DNA of 64,000 nucleotides from an uncultured Aquimarina sp. Lineage in GTDB: Bacteria; Bacteroidota; Bacteroidia; Flavobacteriales; Flavobacteriaceae. Positions within the stretch are counted from its first letter, which is position 1, and every line of letters starts with the position of its first letter. A program made the position numbers and the translations under genes. Location of the stretch: assembly GCA_947497175.1 (NCBI GenBank), contig CANMFM010000004.1, forward strand, positions 920,358 to 984,357, written 5' to 3'. Below are positions 36,942-45,916 of this stretch, in pieces. The notes beneath the pieces were generated by a model. That model saw only the letters and a program-made list of their open reading frames with translations. It was not told the DNA's origin and did no database searches.

Positions 36942-37050
36942 AAAAAAAAGACTGCTCTTTAACGTATCCAAGGAAGAAAAAAAGACTTCTTCTGATATTA
37001 CTTTGGGGTATAGTAATACAATTTGTAGGATAAATTACCCAAGAGCAGTC
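36942..37050 (-). ncRNA. Candidate structured RNA ending in a U-run
   Basis: On the minus strand a perfect 10-bp stem GACTGCTCTT (37050-37041) / AAGAGCAGTC (36959-36950) closes ~81 bases and is followed at once by eight T. Inside lie further pairings: TAA/TTA and TATCC/GGATA prolong the rod, TATTACT / AGTAATA (37018-37012 with 37002-36996) forms a hairpin whose loop contains CCCC, and GAAGA / TCTTC forms another. It lies after the DoxX stop and before the S9 peptidase. It could be a 3'-UTR-derived small RNA, a regulated leader or just an elaborate terminator. Confidence 0.45.
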
Positions 37051-37083
37051 AGATTTTTCTCTAAGAAACGATTTTTTTTGGTT

Positions 37084-37452
37084 TTAGAAAAGAGTTTTGT
37101 AGGTATCCCAATATTTATATATGAAAAAAGTGTTCAAAAGAAAGACAAATGCTCCCGGGGCAATGTTTGCTGGATCTAAAGTAAGGTGAAATAAAATGAT
37201 ATTTATTGAGACTGGTGCCAATATTACTAAGGCAAATGGTATAGCCTTATTAATGACTAACAAAAGTCCGGCGATTACTTCAATAAGACCTACAGTTTTC
37301 ATGATATAACTGCTGGCTAGCGCTCCAAATAATACTCCGGCATCTGGATTTGCAAATTCTATGGCGGGCATGAAATCAATAAATTTGTTACTTCCAAAGA
37401 CGATAAGAAGTAGGCCCAATAGTATTCTGATTATTAAAATTAAGATATTCAT
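37084..37452 (-). CDS. DoxX-like small membrane protein
   Basis: 122 aa with four hydrophobic segments. The N-terminus LILIIRILLGLLLIVFGSNK and the FMPAIEF segment are typical for DoxX-like quinone-associated membrane proteins. The molecular role is undefined. It lies downstream of asd but behind the asd terminator, so it is probably transcribed separately. Confidence 0.82.
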   Translation of the reverse strand: MNILILIIRILLGLLLIVFGSNKFIDFMPAIEFANPDAGVLFGALASSYIMKTVGLIEVIAGLLLVINKAIPFALVILAPVSINIILFHLTLDPANIAPGAFVFLLNTFFIYKYWDTYKTLF

Positions 37453-37550
37453 TTTTTCTATTTATTTTGAAATTAAATTGTTTAGTTAGATGAAATAAGG
37501 TTAAAAACCTTACAGGGTTCTTTTATAAGAAGATCTGAAAACAAAAGAAA

Positions 37551-37581
37551 AACCCTTGCTATTATAGAAATAACAAGGGTT
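37551..37581 (-). terminator. Terminator of asd
   Basis: Stem AACCCTTG / CAAGGGTT; on the minus strand it is followed by TTTTTCTTTTG, in line with the asd stop at 37603. Confidence 0.75.
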
Positions 37582-37602
37582 AATCAATTTTTGGTTGGTT
37601 AT

Positions 37603-38595
37603 TTAGCCTATAAGCTTGTTTTCTAATAGATATTCTCCTATTTGCACGGCATTAGTAGCTGCTCCTTTGCGTAAGTTATCTGCAACGATCCACATATTCA
37701 GGGCATTCTCTCTTGAATAATCCCGTCTTATTCTACCTACAAAAACATCGTTTTTTCCTTCGGCATAGATTGGCATTGGATACGTATTGGTATCTGGATT
37801 ATCCTGAACAGTAACACCTGGTGTTTCATTAAGAATTTTTCTTACATCGTTCTCATCAAATTCATTAGCAAATTCAAGATTTACACTTTCGCTATGTCCC
37901 CCAACTACAGGTATTCTTATTGCAGTAGCGGTTACAGCAATTGTGCGGTCATCCAATATCTTTTGTGTCTCGTTCACTAATTTCATTTCTTCTTTGGTAT
38001 ATCCGTTGTCCTGGAAGACGTCGCAATGCGGTATTGCATTGCGATGTATTGGATAAGGATAGGCCATCTCTCCTTTTTCTCCTACATATTCATTTTCTAA
38101 TTGCTGAACAGCTTTTATACCTGTTCCTGTGATAGATTGATATGTTGAGATTACTGTACGTTTTATTTTATATTTGTCATGTAGTGGCCCTAACGCCATT
38201 ACTAATTGTATCGTAGAACAATTAGGATTAGCGATAATTTTATCTTCTGCAGATAAGGCTTTGGCATTAATTTCCGGGACTACTAACTTTTTCGTTGGGT
38301 CCATTCTCCATGCTGATGAATTATCAATAACGGTTATACCAGCTGCAGCAAATTTTGGAGCCCATTCTAAAGAAGTGCTTCCTCCTGCCGAGAACAATGC
38401 TACATCAGGCTTCATTTCTATAGCTGTAGAAAGCCCAACAACCGAAAACTCTTTACCTTTATAGGTAATCTTTTTACCTACAGATCTTTCTGATGCAACG
38501 GGGATTAATTCGGTAACAGGAAAGTTTCTTTCCTCTAATACTTCTAACATTACGGTTCCTACCAAGCCGGTAGCACCAACAACGGCTACTTTCAT
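37603..38595 (-). CDS. asd: Aspartate-semialdehyde dehydrogenase
   Basis: Reduces aspartyl phosphate to the semialdehyde, the branch point to lysine/diaminopimelate, threonine and methionine. 330 aa. NADP-binding VAVVGATGLVGTVMLEVL at the N-terminus, catalytic Cys in IIANPNCSTIQLVMAL near residue 128 and His in VVGGHSESVNLEF. Start and length normal. Single gene. Confidence 0.97.
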   Translation of the reverse strand: MKVAVVGATGLVGTVMLEVLEERNFPVTELIPVASERSVGKKITYKGKEFSVVGLSTAIEMKPDVALFSAGGSTSLEWAPKFAAAGITVIDNSSAWRMDPTKKLVVPEINAKALSAEDKIIANPNCSTIQLVMALGPLHDKYKIKRTVISTYQSITGTGIKAVQQLENEYVGEKGEMAYPYPIHRNAIPHCDVFQDNGYTKEEMKLVNETQKILDDRTIAVTATAIRIPVVGGHSESVNLEFANEFDENDVRKILNETPGVTVQDNPDTNTYPMPIYAEGKNDVFVGRIRRDYSRENALNMWIVADNLRKGAATNAVQIGEYLLENKLIG

Positions 38596-38747
38596 TTATT
38601 TAACTTTTTCCTTTGGCGTATACAAAAATCGTATAAACTCTTTTAAATTCCAGCAAATGTGAGGAATATTTCTTATATAGCAAGCATTTAAACAAAAAAC
38701 ACAAAAATTTATAGTTTTTGTTATATATATAACTATTTGTAAAAAAT

Positions 38748-38769
38748 AACCGCCCTGAAATGGGCGGTT
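38748..38769 (-). terminator. Terminator of mscL
   Basis: Stem AACCGCCC / GGGCGGTT with loop TGAAAT; on the minus strand it is followed by ATTTTTTAC, 44 bases after the mscL stop. Confidence 0.75.
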
Positions 38770-38812
38770 TTGGTTAGAATATGTAGTATAGCGGTCACTA
38801 TAGATAAATGTT

Positions 38813-39238
38813 CTATTTATTTTGTTTTTTCAATTCATCACGTATTTCCATTAATAATTCTTCTTGAGTAGGCCCTGCTGGTGCTGCTGGTGCTTCTTCC
38901 TCTTTTTTCTTTGTTCTTTCATATGCTTTAAGTACTACAAAAATAAAAAGTCCGACAATAATAAAGTTAATAATTGCCTGAATTAGGTTCCCATAGGTTA
39001 ATACAGCTGCGCCGGCTTCTTGTGCAGCGGCTAAACTCTCGTATGAGTTTCCATCTAAGGATACAAATTTTTGAGTAAAATCTGTTCCTCCGGTAATGAC
39101 ACCTACTATTGGCATAATGATATCGGCAACCACAGAACCAACGATTTTGTTAAATGCTCCTCCGATAACCACTGCTGTCGCTAGAGCAACAATATCTCCC
39201 TTCAGCAAGAAAGATTTAAAGTCTTTAAAAAATCCCAT
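38813..39238 (-). CDS. mscL: Large-conductance mechanosensitive channel
   Basis: 141 aa, pentameric emergency release valve of the inner membrane. N-terminal amphipathic helix [19 protein letters not shown], pore helix [20 protein letters not shown], second membrane helix [17 protein letters not shown] and a charged C-terminal bundle ([14 protein letters not shown]). The Ala/Pro-rich linker before the bundle is slightly longer than usual. Single gene. Confidence 0.96.
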   Translation of the reverse strand: MGFFKDFKSFLLKGDIVALATAVVIGGAFNKIVGSVVADIIMPIVGVITGGTDFTQKFVSLDGNSYESLAAAQEAGAAVLTYGNLIQAIINFIIVGLFIFVVLKAYERTKKKEEEAPAAPAGPTQEELLMEIRDELKKQNK

Positions 39239-39340
39239 ACTATTTTTAAGTTTAGATGATTAGTATAGGTCTAATTTAACAAAAAATAGAGACTAAACTA
39301 AAATTAGAGCGTGTGGATATGCTACAATTTTCGACAAAAA

Positions 39341-40453
39341 TCATTTATTATCGATAACCACACGTTGTACTCTTGGCGATATAGCAGTCAGTAATTCGTA
39401 CGAGATGGTCCCAGAATGTTCAGCAATATCGGCGGCACTAGATTCTGGTCCAAAAATAATGACTTCATCACCTTCGTTACAATCAATATTAGTGATATCT
39501 ACCATAATCATATCCATACATACGTTACCAATAATGTAGGCGCGTTTATTATTTATAGTAACGTATCCTTTTTTGTTTCCATAGTGTCTGCCAATACCAT
39601 CTGCATGTCCTATCGGAATAGTAGCAGTTTTTGTTGCAGTATCAGCTATAAATGCTCTATTATAGCCTAGAGAATCGCCTGGTTGCAAGTCATGAATTTG
39701 AGAAATTACAGACTTTAGAGACATTACAGGCTTGAGTTGCTTGTCATATTTTGCCTCATTACCATAACCATATAACCCAATACCCGTACGAACCATATTT
39801 AAATGGGCTTCAGGATAATTAAAAATCCCAGAAGTATTCGATTGATGTAGGATAGGAGTATAGCCTAATTTGGTATGTATTTGATCAGCTATTTGTTTGA
39901 AACTACGAATCTGGTTTAAGGTAAATTCTCTTTCATCAGGGTCTTCACTGGCGGCGAGGTGCGAAAGTAAAGAGACAACTTTAATGGTATCTGTTGTATT
40001 TAGTTGCGCTATGATAGCATTACTATCATTTTCATTAAACCCTATGCGATTTAGTCCAGTATTGAATTTGATATGAACGGGATAGTGTTTTTTTTCATTA
40101 GATGTAGCAGTACTGACAAATTCTTTGAGAACTCTGGTGCTATATAAGCTAGGTTCTAATTGATAGTCAATAATCTTTTGAAAATTTATGGGTTGCGGAT
40201 GTAGGACTAAAATTGGAGTTGTGATTCCTGCATCACGAAGTTGTATGCCTTCAGAGGTGTAGGCTACTGCAAAATAATCAGCACCTATTTTTTCTAAATG
40301 TCTTGCAATTATAGTTGCATCACTACCGTACCCAGAGGCTTTAACAACAGCTAATACTTTAACCTTAGCATCTAGCTTACTTTTTAAATAGGTAAAATTA
40401 TGAGTAAGATGCGCAAGGTTAATTTCTAATATAGTTTCTGACGTTTTACTCAT
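39341..40453 (-). CDS. alr: Alanine racemase
   Basis: PLP enzyme making D-alanine for peptidoglycan. 370 aa from ATG 40453. PLP lysine in [13 protein letters not shown] (commonly VKANAYGHG), catalytic Tyr in DSLGYNRAF and the C-terminal [11 protein letters not shown]. Its ATG lies inside the end of tdk with an 8-base overlap (ATGAGTAA), so translation is coupled. A longer frame to 40498 lies inside tdk and is not used. Confidence 0.95.
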   Translation of the reverse strand: MSKTSETILEINLAHLTHNFTYLKSKLDAKVKVLAVVKASGYGSDATIIARHLEKIGADYFAVAYTSEGIQLRDAGITTPILVLHPQPINFQKIIDYQLEPSLYSTRVLKEFVSTATSNEKKHYPVHIKFNTGLNRIGFNENDSNAIIAQLNTTDTIKVVSLLSHLAASEDPDEREFTLNQIRSFKQIADQIHTKLGYTPILHQSNTSGIFNYPEAHLNMVRTGIGLYGYGNEAKYDKQLKPVMSLKSVISQIHDLQPGDSLGYNRAFIADTATKTATIPIGHADGIGRHYGNKKGYVTINNKRAYIIGNVCMDMIMVDITNIDCNEGDEVIIFGPESSAADIAEHSGTISYELLTAISPRVQRVVIDNK

Positions 40454-41093
40454 TAGGCTTATTAGAATTTTTTGTAACCTCTTCGGGATCCTTAACATCC
40501 ATATTTTTGACTTTTTCTTTTAATGTTGCTCTATAATATGCCGCACGACTAAGAGGTTCATATTCTTCAGTTTCTCCTAATAAAACGAGATCATCTTTTT
40601 TTGATTTTCTATAACTAAATTGAGCCAGGTTACCTGTTCTGGTACAAACAGCGTGTACTTTGGTGACATATTCTGCTGTAGCCATCAGTGCAGGCATGGG
40701 TCCAAAAGGGTTTCCTTTAAAATCCATGTCTAATCCAGCTACAATTACTCGTATTCCCTTATTAGCCAGATCGTTACAAACTGATACGATTTCATCATCA
40801 AAAAACTGAGCTTCATCTATTCCCACAACGTCACAAGTGTCGGCCAGAATTCTAATATTTGCTGCCGCTGGAACAGGTGTAGAACGAATTTCGTTAGCAT
40901 CATGAGAGACGACCATCTCATCATCATATCGAATATCAATAGCAGGTTTAAATATTTCCACTTTTTGTTTTGCAAATTGTGCCCGTTTTAATCTACGTAT
41001 CAGTTCTTCCGTTTTGCCCGAAAACATAGAACCACAGATTACCTCTATCCACCCAAATTGCTCTTTATGATTTACTGTATTTTCGAGAAACAT
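40446..41093 (-). CDS. tdk: Thymidine kinase
   Basis: Salvage kinase phosphorylating thymidine. 215 aa. P-loop [15 protein letters not shown] near residue 22, the Asp-Glu motif [13 protein letters not shown], and the substrate lasso region with zinc-binding VCTRTGN. Upstream of and overlapping alr; a TAnnTTTG element lies about 57 bases upstream. Confidence 0.96.
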   Translation of the reverse strand: MFLENTVNHKEQFGWIEVICGSMFSGKTEELIRRLKRAQFAKQKVEIFKPAIDIRYDDEMVVSHDANEIRSTPVPAAANIRILADTCDVVGIDEAQFFDDEIVSVCNDLANKGIRVIVAGLDMDFKGNPFGPMPALMATAEYVTKVHAVCTRTGNLAQFSYRKSKKDDLVLLGETEEYEPLSRAAYYRATLKEKVKNMDVKDPEEVTKNSNKPNE

Positions 41094-41149
41094 TTTGTAT
41101 TTTTCAGAATAAATTAAAAGAAATCCCTTTACCTAACATTAGGATGGGG

Positions 41150-41157
41150 CAAATTTA
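41150..41157 (-). promoter_or_regulatory. -7 element of the tdk-alr pair
   Basis: Minus strand TAAATTTG, exact TAnnTTTG match, 57 bases before the tdk ATG. No TTG at the usual upstream distance. Confidence 0.4.
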
Positions 41158-41198
41158 TTAAAAAACAAAAAGCAGTATTGTAAACGAATAAGAAAGTT

Positions 41199-41915
41199 AT
41201 GAAGAAGAAATTAGAAGCCGAACTTATAAGTATTGCTCATCGAATATTACAAGGCGTAGATAAATCATCATTAGCTCAATTACAAGAAGAGGCCAGGCAA
41301 GTTTATGAAAAGTTAAGCATACTCAATTTTGTAGAATCTCATTTTGAAGGCCCTCAGCCAACTATAGGTCAAGTTAGGACGGCTTTGGAAAATAAAGAAG
41401 CTGATACATCAAAAGAAGTAACACAACAGATTCAGGGTACTCTTACACCCAAATCAGAAGCTATTGTTCAAGAAAAACCAGAAATAAGGCAACCTGCTGC
41501 CCCAAAATTTAACCAAGAAGAGAAAGAAGAAAGTGCGAATATTGAAAGTAAGCCTGAACTTATTATTGAGGGTATAAATGCTCGAGTTACCGAAGATCTT
41601 TTTGTTCCTGCTTCTCCAAATCCTGAAATTTTTGAAAATACGGCTGAAGATGAAAAACCAAAATCCTTAAACGATCAGTTACGTAGAGATATTCATATCG
41701 GGCTAAATGATCGATTAGCATTTATCAAGTATCTTTTTGAAGGAAGCGCTACAGATTATAATAGGGTATTGTCCCAGTTGAACACGCTAAGCACTAAAAA
41801 TGAAGCACAAGAGTTTATTTTAACTATGGTAAAACCCGACTATCATAATTGGGAAGGCAAAGAAGAATATGAAGAACGATTTATGGATGTTATAGTCGGT
41901 AAATTTGAACATTAA
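41199..41915 (+). CDS. Conserved protein with disordered centre
   Basis: 238 aa. Ordered N-terminus of about 55 residues (a helical hairpin with SIAHRILQGVDKSSLAQLQE), a long low-complexity acidic/Pro stretch (about 65-145), and a conserved C-terminal ~80 residues with RRDIHIGLNDRLAFIKYLF and EAQEFILTMVKPDYHNWEG. Comparable proteins are widespread in Flavobacteriaceae and unassigned. No export signal. The DoxX-like gene follows after 12 bases. Confidence 0.8.
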   Translation: MKKKLEAELISIAHRILQGVDKSSLAQLQEEARQVYEKLSILNFVESHFEGPQPTIGQVRTALENKEADTSKEVTQQIQGTLTPKSEAIVQEKPEIRQPAAPKFNQEEKEESANIESKPELIIEGINARVTEDLFVPASPNPEIFENTAEDEKPKSLNDQLRRDIHIGLNDRLAFIKYLFEGSATDYNRVLSQLNTLSTKNEAQEFILTMVKPDYHNWEGKEEYEERFMDVIVGKFEH

Positions 41916-41927
41916 ATATATAATCAC

Positions 41928-42275
41928 ATGAAAATTATATACTGGATTGCTACAGGGTTATTAACACTATTCATGTTATTTTCTGCCGGGATGTACTTTG
42001 CTAAGTATAAAGAAGTCTTACAAACCTTCCTTTCGTTTAATTATCCAGGTTATATTGTGTACCCTCTAGCGATATTGAAATTATTAGGTATTACAGTTAT
42101 TTTAATAAATAAGTGGAAGAAATTAAAAGAGTGGGCTTATGCTGGTTTTTTCTTTAATTTTGTTCTGGCTTTCTTTGCACATCAACAAGCTGGAGATGGC
42201 GAATGGGCAGGAGCATTGATTGCATTAGTATTACTTTTGACCTCATATTTTATTGGCAAAAAAGTAAGGCCGTAA
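41928..42275 (+). CDS. DoxX-like membrane protein
   Basis: 115 aa with four hydrophobic segments; GLLTLFMLFSAGMYFAKYKE and YPLAILKLLGITVILINKWK match DoxX-like family members. It is a different subtype from the protein at 37084. Probably cotranscribed with the preceding gene (12-base gap). Confidence 0.8.
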   Translation: MKIIYWIATGLLTLFMLFSAGMYFAKYKEVLQTFLSFNYPGYIVYPLAILKLLGITVILINKWKKLKEWAYAGFFFNFVLAFFAHQQAGDGEWAGALIALVLLLTSYFIGKKVRP

Positions 42276-42343
42276 CCATTTAATACATCCAGTTCATAAC
42301 TTATCTTACTGAAAGTACGACTTTTGGTTTTTTACTATACTAT

Positions 42344-43018
42344 ATGTCTAAACTATACCTAGTTCCTACGCCGATTGGTAATCTTGATGATATGACTTTT
42401 AGAGCAATTAAAATTCTAAAAGAGGTGGATTTGATTTTAGCCGAAGATACCCGTACCAGTGGCAAATTACTCAAACATTTTGAAATATCCACCTCTATGC
42501 AGAGTCATCATATGCATAACGAACATAAAACAATCGATGGGATTATTCAAAAATTACAAAGAGGAGAAATTATTGCTTTGATAAGCGATGCCGGAACACC
42601 AGCGATTAGTGATCCCGGGTTTTTGTTAACCAGAGCTTGTGTCGAACAAAATATACCTGTAGAATGCCTGCCAGGAGCGACAGCCTTTGTTCCTGCTCTG
42701 GTAAATAGTGGTTTGCCTAATGATAAGTTTGTTTTTGAAGGATTTTTACCGGTTAAAAAAGGAAGACAAACTCGATTAAAACTTTTGGCCGAAGAACCAC
42801 GAACCATGATTTTTTATGAATCTCCACATAAACTTTTAAAAACGCTTGGCAGTTTTGTTGAATATTTTGGAGCGGATCGTCAAATTTCGGTATCCAGAGA
42901 GCTAAGCAAACTTTATGAAGAAACTATTCGAGGCACAGCAACCCAAGTTTTAGCACATTTTGAAAAAAAGCCGGCAAAGGGAGAAATCGTAATTGTTTTA
43001 GAAGGCAAAAATAAATAA
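42344..43018 (+). CDS. rsmI: 16S rRNA C1402 ribose 2'-O-methyltransferase
   Basis: SAM-dependent methyltransferase modifying the ribosomal P-site. 224 aa. LYLVPTPIGNLDDMTFRA, LAEDTRTSGKLLKHF and ISDAGTPAISDPG are the RsmI signatures of the tetrapyrrole-methylase fold; FYESPHKLLKTL completes the core. The C-terminal arm of longer homologues is absent. The first glycosylase-like gene starts three bases after its stop. Confidence 0.95.
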   Translation: MSKLYLVPTPIGNLDDMTFRAIKILKEVDLILAEDTRTSGKLLKHFEISTSMQSHHMHNEHKTIDGIIQKLQRGEIIALISDAGTPAISDPGFLLTRACVEQNIPVECLPGATAFVPALVNSGLPNDKFVFEGFLPVKKGRQTRLKLLAEEPRTMIFYESPHKLLKTLGSFVEYFGADRQISVSRELSKLYEETIRGTATQVLAHFEKKPAKGEIVIVLEGKNK

Positions 43019-43021
43019 CAG

Positions 43022-43594
43022 ATGGATACATTGCTTTCTGATATCAGAGCTTGTGAAGTATGCAAAGCACATTTGCCATTAGGTCCAAGACCTATAGTTT
43101 CTGGACATCCTGAAGCCAAAATTATAATCATTGGTCAAGCCCCAGGAACAAAAGTTCACAATTCTGGAATTCCATGGGATGATGCAAGTGGAAAGCAATT
43201 AAGAAAATGGCTGGATATCCCAGATGACTTATTTTATGACGAATCTAAAATAGCTATTGTACCTATGGGGTTTTGTTATCCCGGAAAAGGGAAAAGCGGA
43301 GATTTACCACCAAGGCCAGAATGCGCGCCCTTATGGCACAAACCTTTATTAGACCTGATGCCTGCACTTGAATTAATTATCTTAATCGGGCAATACGCTC
43401 AAAAGTACTATCTAAAGCAATTGGCCAAAAAGACGTTGACAGAAACCGTCAAAGCATATGACAACTACTTGCCACAATATTTACCGCTACCACACCCATC
43501 CCCAAGAAATCGTTTTTGGTTTATTAAAAATCCATGGTTTGATGATACGGTCATTCCGATGCTACAAAATAGAGTAAGAGAGATTTTATCCTAG
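43022..43594 (+). CDS. Uracil-DNA-glycosylase-like protein, copy 1
   Basis: 190 aa of the UDG superfamily (PF03167-like). N-terminal C-x2-C (CEVCKAHL), motif A IIGQAPGTKVHNSGIPWDD, middle FCYPGKGKSGDLPPRPECAP and motif B LPHPSPRNRFWF. The GQAPG and HPSPRN pair corresponds to the uracil-pocket loops of family 4/5-like enzymes, though this branch lacks biochemical data and its ligand is uncertain. It forms a tandem pair with the next gene and probably shares a transcript with rsmI. Confidence 0.88.
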   Translation: MDTLLSDIRACEVCKAHLPLGPRPIVSGHPEAKIIIIGQAPGTKVHNSGIPWDDASGKQLRKWLDIPDDLFYDESKIAIVPMGFCYPGKGKSGDLPPRPECAPLWHKPLLDLMPALELIILIGQYAQKYYLKQLAKKTLTETVKAYDNYLPQYLPLPHPSPRNRFWFIKNPWFDDTVIPMLQNRVREILS

Positions 43595-43607
43595 ATAGTT
43601 TAGTGAC

Positions 43608-44180
43608 ATGAAACAACTTCTCTCAGATATTAGGTCTTGCACAGTATGCGAAAAATTTCTATCAACAGGTTCCAACCCCATAGTAAGCGCTCATTCTCAA
43701 ACTAAAATTGTCCTAGTAAGCCAAGCCCCGGGAAGAATTGCTCATATATCCGGAGTTCCTTGGAATGATCCCGGAGGGAAACAATTAAAAAAATGGCTGA
43801 ACGTTTCTGAGGAAGAGTTCTATAATCCTCAAAATTTTGCGATTGTTCCGATTGGATTTTGCTATCCGGGAAAAGGGAAAACTGGTGATTTGCCGCCAAG
43901 GCCAGAATGTGCACCGTTGTGGCATCAGCGATTATTTAATTTAATGCCATCAATTGAAATGATAGTTCTCATAGGGCAATACGCTCAGAAATATTATTTG
44001 GGAAGCGACGTGAAAAATACACTCACAGCGACTGTCAAGTCTTTTGATCAATATTTACCGAAATACTTTCCACTACCACACCCATCCCCAAGAAATCGTT
44101 TTTGGCTTACAAAGAACCCATGGTTTGAAGATGATGTAGTACCTATTCTTCAACAAAAAATAAGGGAGATTTTAGGGTAA
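43608..44180 (+). CDS. Uracil-DNA-glycosylase-like protein, copy 2
   Basis: 190 aa, colinear paralogue of the preceding gene, starting 13 bases after it. C-x2-C (CTVCEKFL) and motif B (LPHPSPRNRFWL) are kept, but motif A reads VSQAPGRIAHISGVPWND, with Ser for the first Gly of GQAPG, and DPGGKQL instead of DASGKQL. A 33-base stretch over motif B is identical in both genes (43487-43519 and 44073-44105). The pocket change suggests altered specificity. Confidence 0.86.
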   Translation: MKQLLSDIRSCTVCEKFLSTGSNPIVSAHSQTKIVLVSQAPGRIAHISGVPWNDPGGKQLKKWLNVSEEEFYNPQNFAIVPIGFCYPGKGKTGDLPPRPECAPLWHQRLFNLMPSIEMIVLIGQYAQKYYLGSDVKNTLTATVKSFDQYLPKYFPLPHPSPRNRFWLTKNPWFEDDVVPILQQKIREILG

Positions 44181-44272
44181 AAGATATCGCCGGTATTCAT
44201 AATAAATTGGTTTAAATACTGTTATTGAAAGTCTAAGTACCTTGAAATAAGCATTAATAAACGTTAAAAACA

Positions 44273-44971
44273 TTGAAAAAGAAACCACTACTAACCATTA
44301 TAGGAATAAGTTTGCTTGTCTTTTTGTTATGGCAACTTCCTTATTTTGGAATTATCCAATACCCCTTGTTATTATTGGGGACATGGTTTCATGAAATGGG
44401 GCATGGATTGACGGCTTTACTTCTGGGAGGAAAATTTTATTATTTAGAAATTTATGAAAATGGCGGCGGTGTTGCTTACTCTAATGTATCTTTTAGTTAT
44501 CTTGATTATCATATCGCTAGAGCAGTTACCTCCGCCGGAGGCTTATTGGGGCCTGCACTATCCGGTGCCATACTGATTGCTTCAGCCAGAAATCGAATTA
44601 CATCCAAAATCACCTTATGGCTCTTGCTTATAATTATGGTTTTATCCTTATGTTTATGGATACATGCATTGCTGGCATTGATTATTTTAAGCGTATTTGC
44701 GGCCATATTATTTTTTATTGCGATTCTTAGAGTAAGAAAGTTAGAAGCATTTACTCTGTTGTTTTTAGGAACGCAATGCGTATTAAGTACGTACTTGCAA
44801 ACGGGATATTTGTTTACAAAACAATTTGAGCGCGATGGAAGAATACAATATTCAGACACTCAAATGATTGCAGCTCATCTACCCGGCACGTATTGGATGT
44901 GGGCAGTATTAATTCTTCTAATTACCGTTATTTTACTGTATAAAAGTTACAAGTATTACTTAAAAAAATAG
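44273..44971 (+). CDS. M50-family membrane metallopeptidase
   Basis: 232 aa from a TTG start (LKKKPLLTII). About six hydrophobic segments. The zinc motif HEMGH lies in TWFHEMGHGLTALLLGG near residue 44, next to SAGGLLGPALSGA. The layout fits the short M50 (site-2-protease-like) class that lacks PDZ domains. Substrate unknown. It stands apart from the neighbours by ~90 bases upstream and ~200 downstream. Confidence 0.82.
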   Translation: MKKKPLLTIIGISLLVFLLWQLPYFGIIQYPLLLLGTWFHEMGHGLTALLLGGKFYYLEIYENGGGVAYSNVSFSYLDYHIARAVTSAGGLLGPALSGAILIASARNRITSKITLWLLLIIMVLSLCLWIHALLALIILSVFAAILFFIAILRVRKLEAFTLLFLGTQCVLSTYLQTGYLFTKQFERDGRIQYSDTQMIAAHLPGTYWMWAVLILLITVILLYKSYKYYLKK

Positions 44972-45172
44972 CGATCACAGTTTTTCGGCCTCAGTACTAT
45001 ATTCTAACTATTTAGATACGTTTTCAGAAGGCAAGATTTTGCTCAAAATTGAGATATGTGGTAAATACGTGTTTGATAGAGGTTATTACCTGTTAATCCA
45101 CTCATTGTTAGCTATAAAAGTGTTTTTTGGTTACCTTTAATAGTCAATAATAAACCTTTTAAATACACACAA

Positions 45173-45898
45173 ATGGAAAACACAATCATCAAAAAAAAGA
45201 AAAATGTCACACCAAGCGATTTTGATGAAAACACAAAACGGTGGTGTAAAGAGGATGTGTTACAGCTGGCACATCATTTTCATTGCTTTAATAAGAAGAC
45301 AGCACAGTATGATCGAGTGATTCGTTTCGAAATGGCAGATATCGTAAGTTTCAATAAAATTAGAAGTGAAATAGAAAGTATTAAGATTTATTTGGCCGTA
45401 GAAAAAAAGAATAAAAATAAGATCACCTGTTGCCCGTATATACAAGTTAATGATGATAAAGATATGGTTTTTGAATTATCCTCAGTATCTGAAGAAGAAC
45501 CCCGTTTTGGAGACTCTCTTGTCCCTAAAATTTTTAAGGATATGGTCTGGAAAAATTGGTACGAATCTGAGATACATCAGATAGATGATCTTTTTCATTG
45601 TTGGGGTAAAAAATATGAGAGTGATCCAGAATCAATTGTGCGGGTAGAATATTTTGAGTTTGACAATATAGCCCAAATTATCAAGGATTCAGAAAAAAAT
45701 ATTGAAGCCATTACACTCTACCCAGGTATTGATATGAATAAATTTGGGAAGAGAGAGATGATTTCTTTTACTCCGGTATTAGGTGTTAGACCATTGCTGT
45801 CTGAAAATGTAACAAATCTAAAAGGAATATTAGAATCTAATAATGGTGAGACATACGCAGAATACTCTAGTCCGTGTCCACCTACGTGTGTGCAATAG
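45173..45898 (+). CDS. Two-repeat protein with Cys-Pro tail, unknown function
   Basis: 241 aa, soluble, no signal peptide. Internal duplication: residues ~30-95 and ~135-205 share FHC-[FW]-x-KK, then R-[FV]-E and a late I-E-[SA]-I-[KT]-[IL]-Y strand. The C-terminus is SSPCPPTCVQ, and other cysteines occur in ITCCPYIQV. I recognise no family. It is the first gene of a row of four (gaps 18, overlap, 31 bases) that includes a membrane protein and a kinase/regulator pair, so it may be the input or target of that signalling system. Confidence 0.75.
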   Translation: MENTIIKKKKNVTPSDFDENTKRWCKEDVLQLAHHFHCFNKKTAQYDRVIRFEMADIVSFNKIRSEIESIKIYLAVEKKNKNKITCCPYIQVNDDKDMVFELSSVSEEEPRFGDSLVPKIFKDMVWKNWYESEIHQIDDLFHCWGKKYESDPESIVRVEYFEFDNIAQIIKDSEKNIEAITLYPGIDMNKFGKREMISFTPVLGVRPLLSENVTNLKGILESNNGETYAEYSSPCPPTCVQ

Positions 45899-45916
45899 TA
45901 CTTATTTTAGATACAG

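Noticed and set aside
44509..44859. 116-codon minus-strand frame opposite the M50 peptidase
   Set aside because: It is antisense to a gene with a clear HEMGH site and membrane helices; no independent support.
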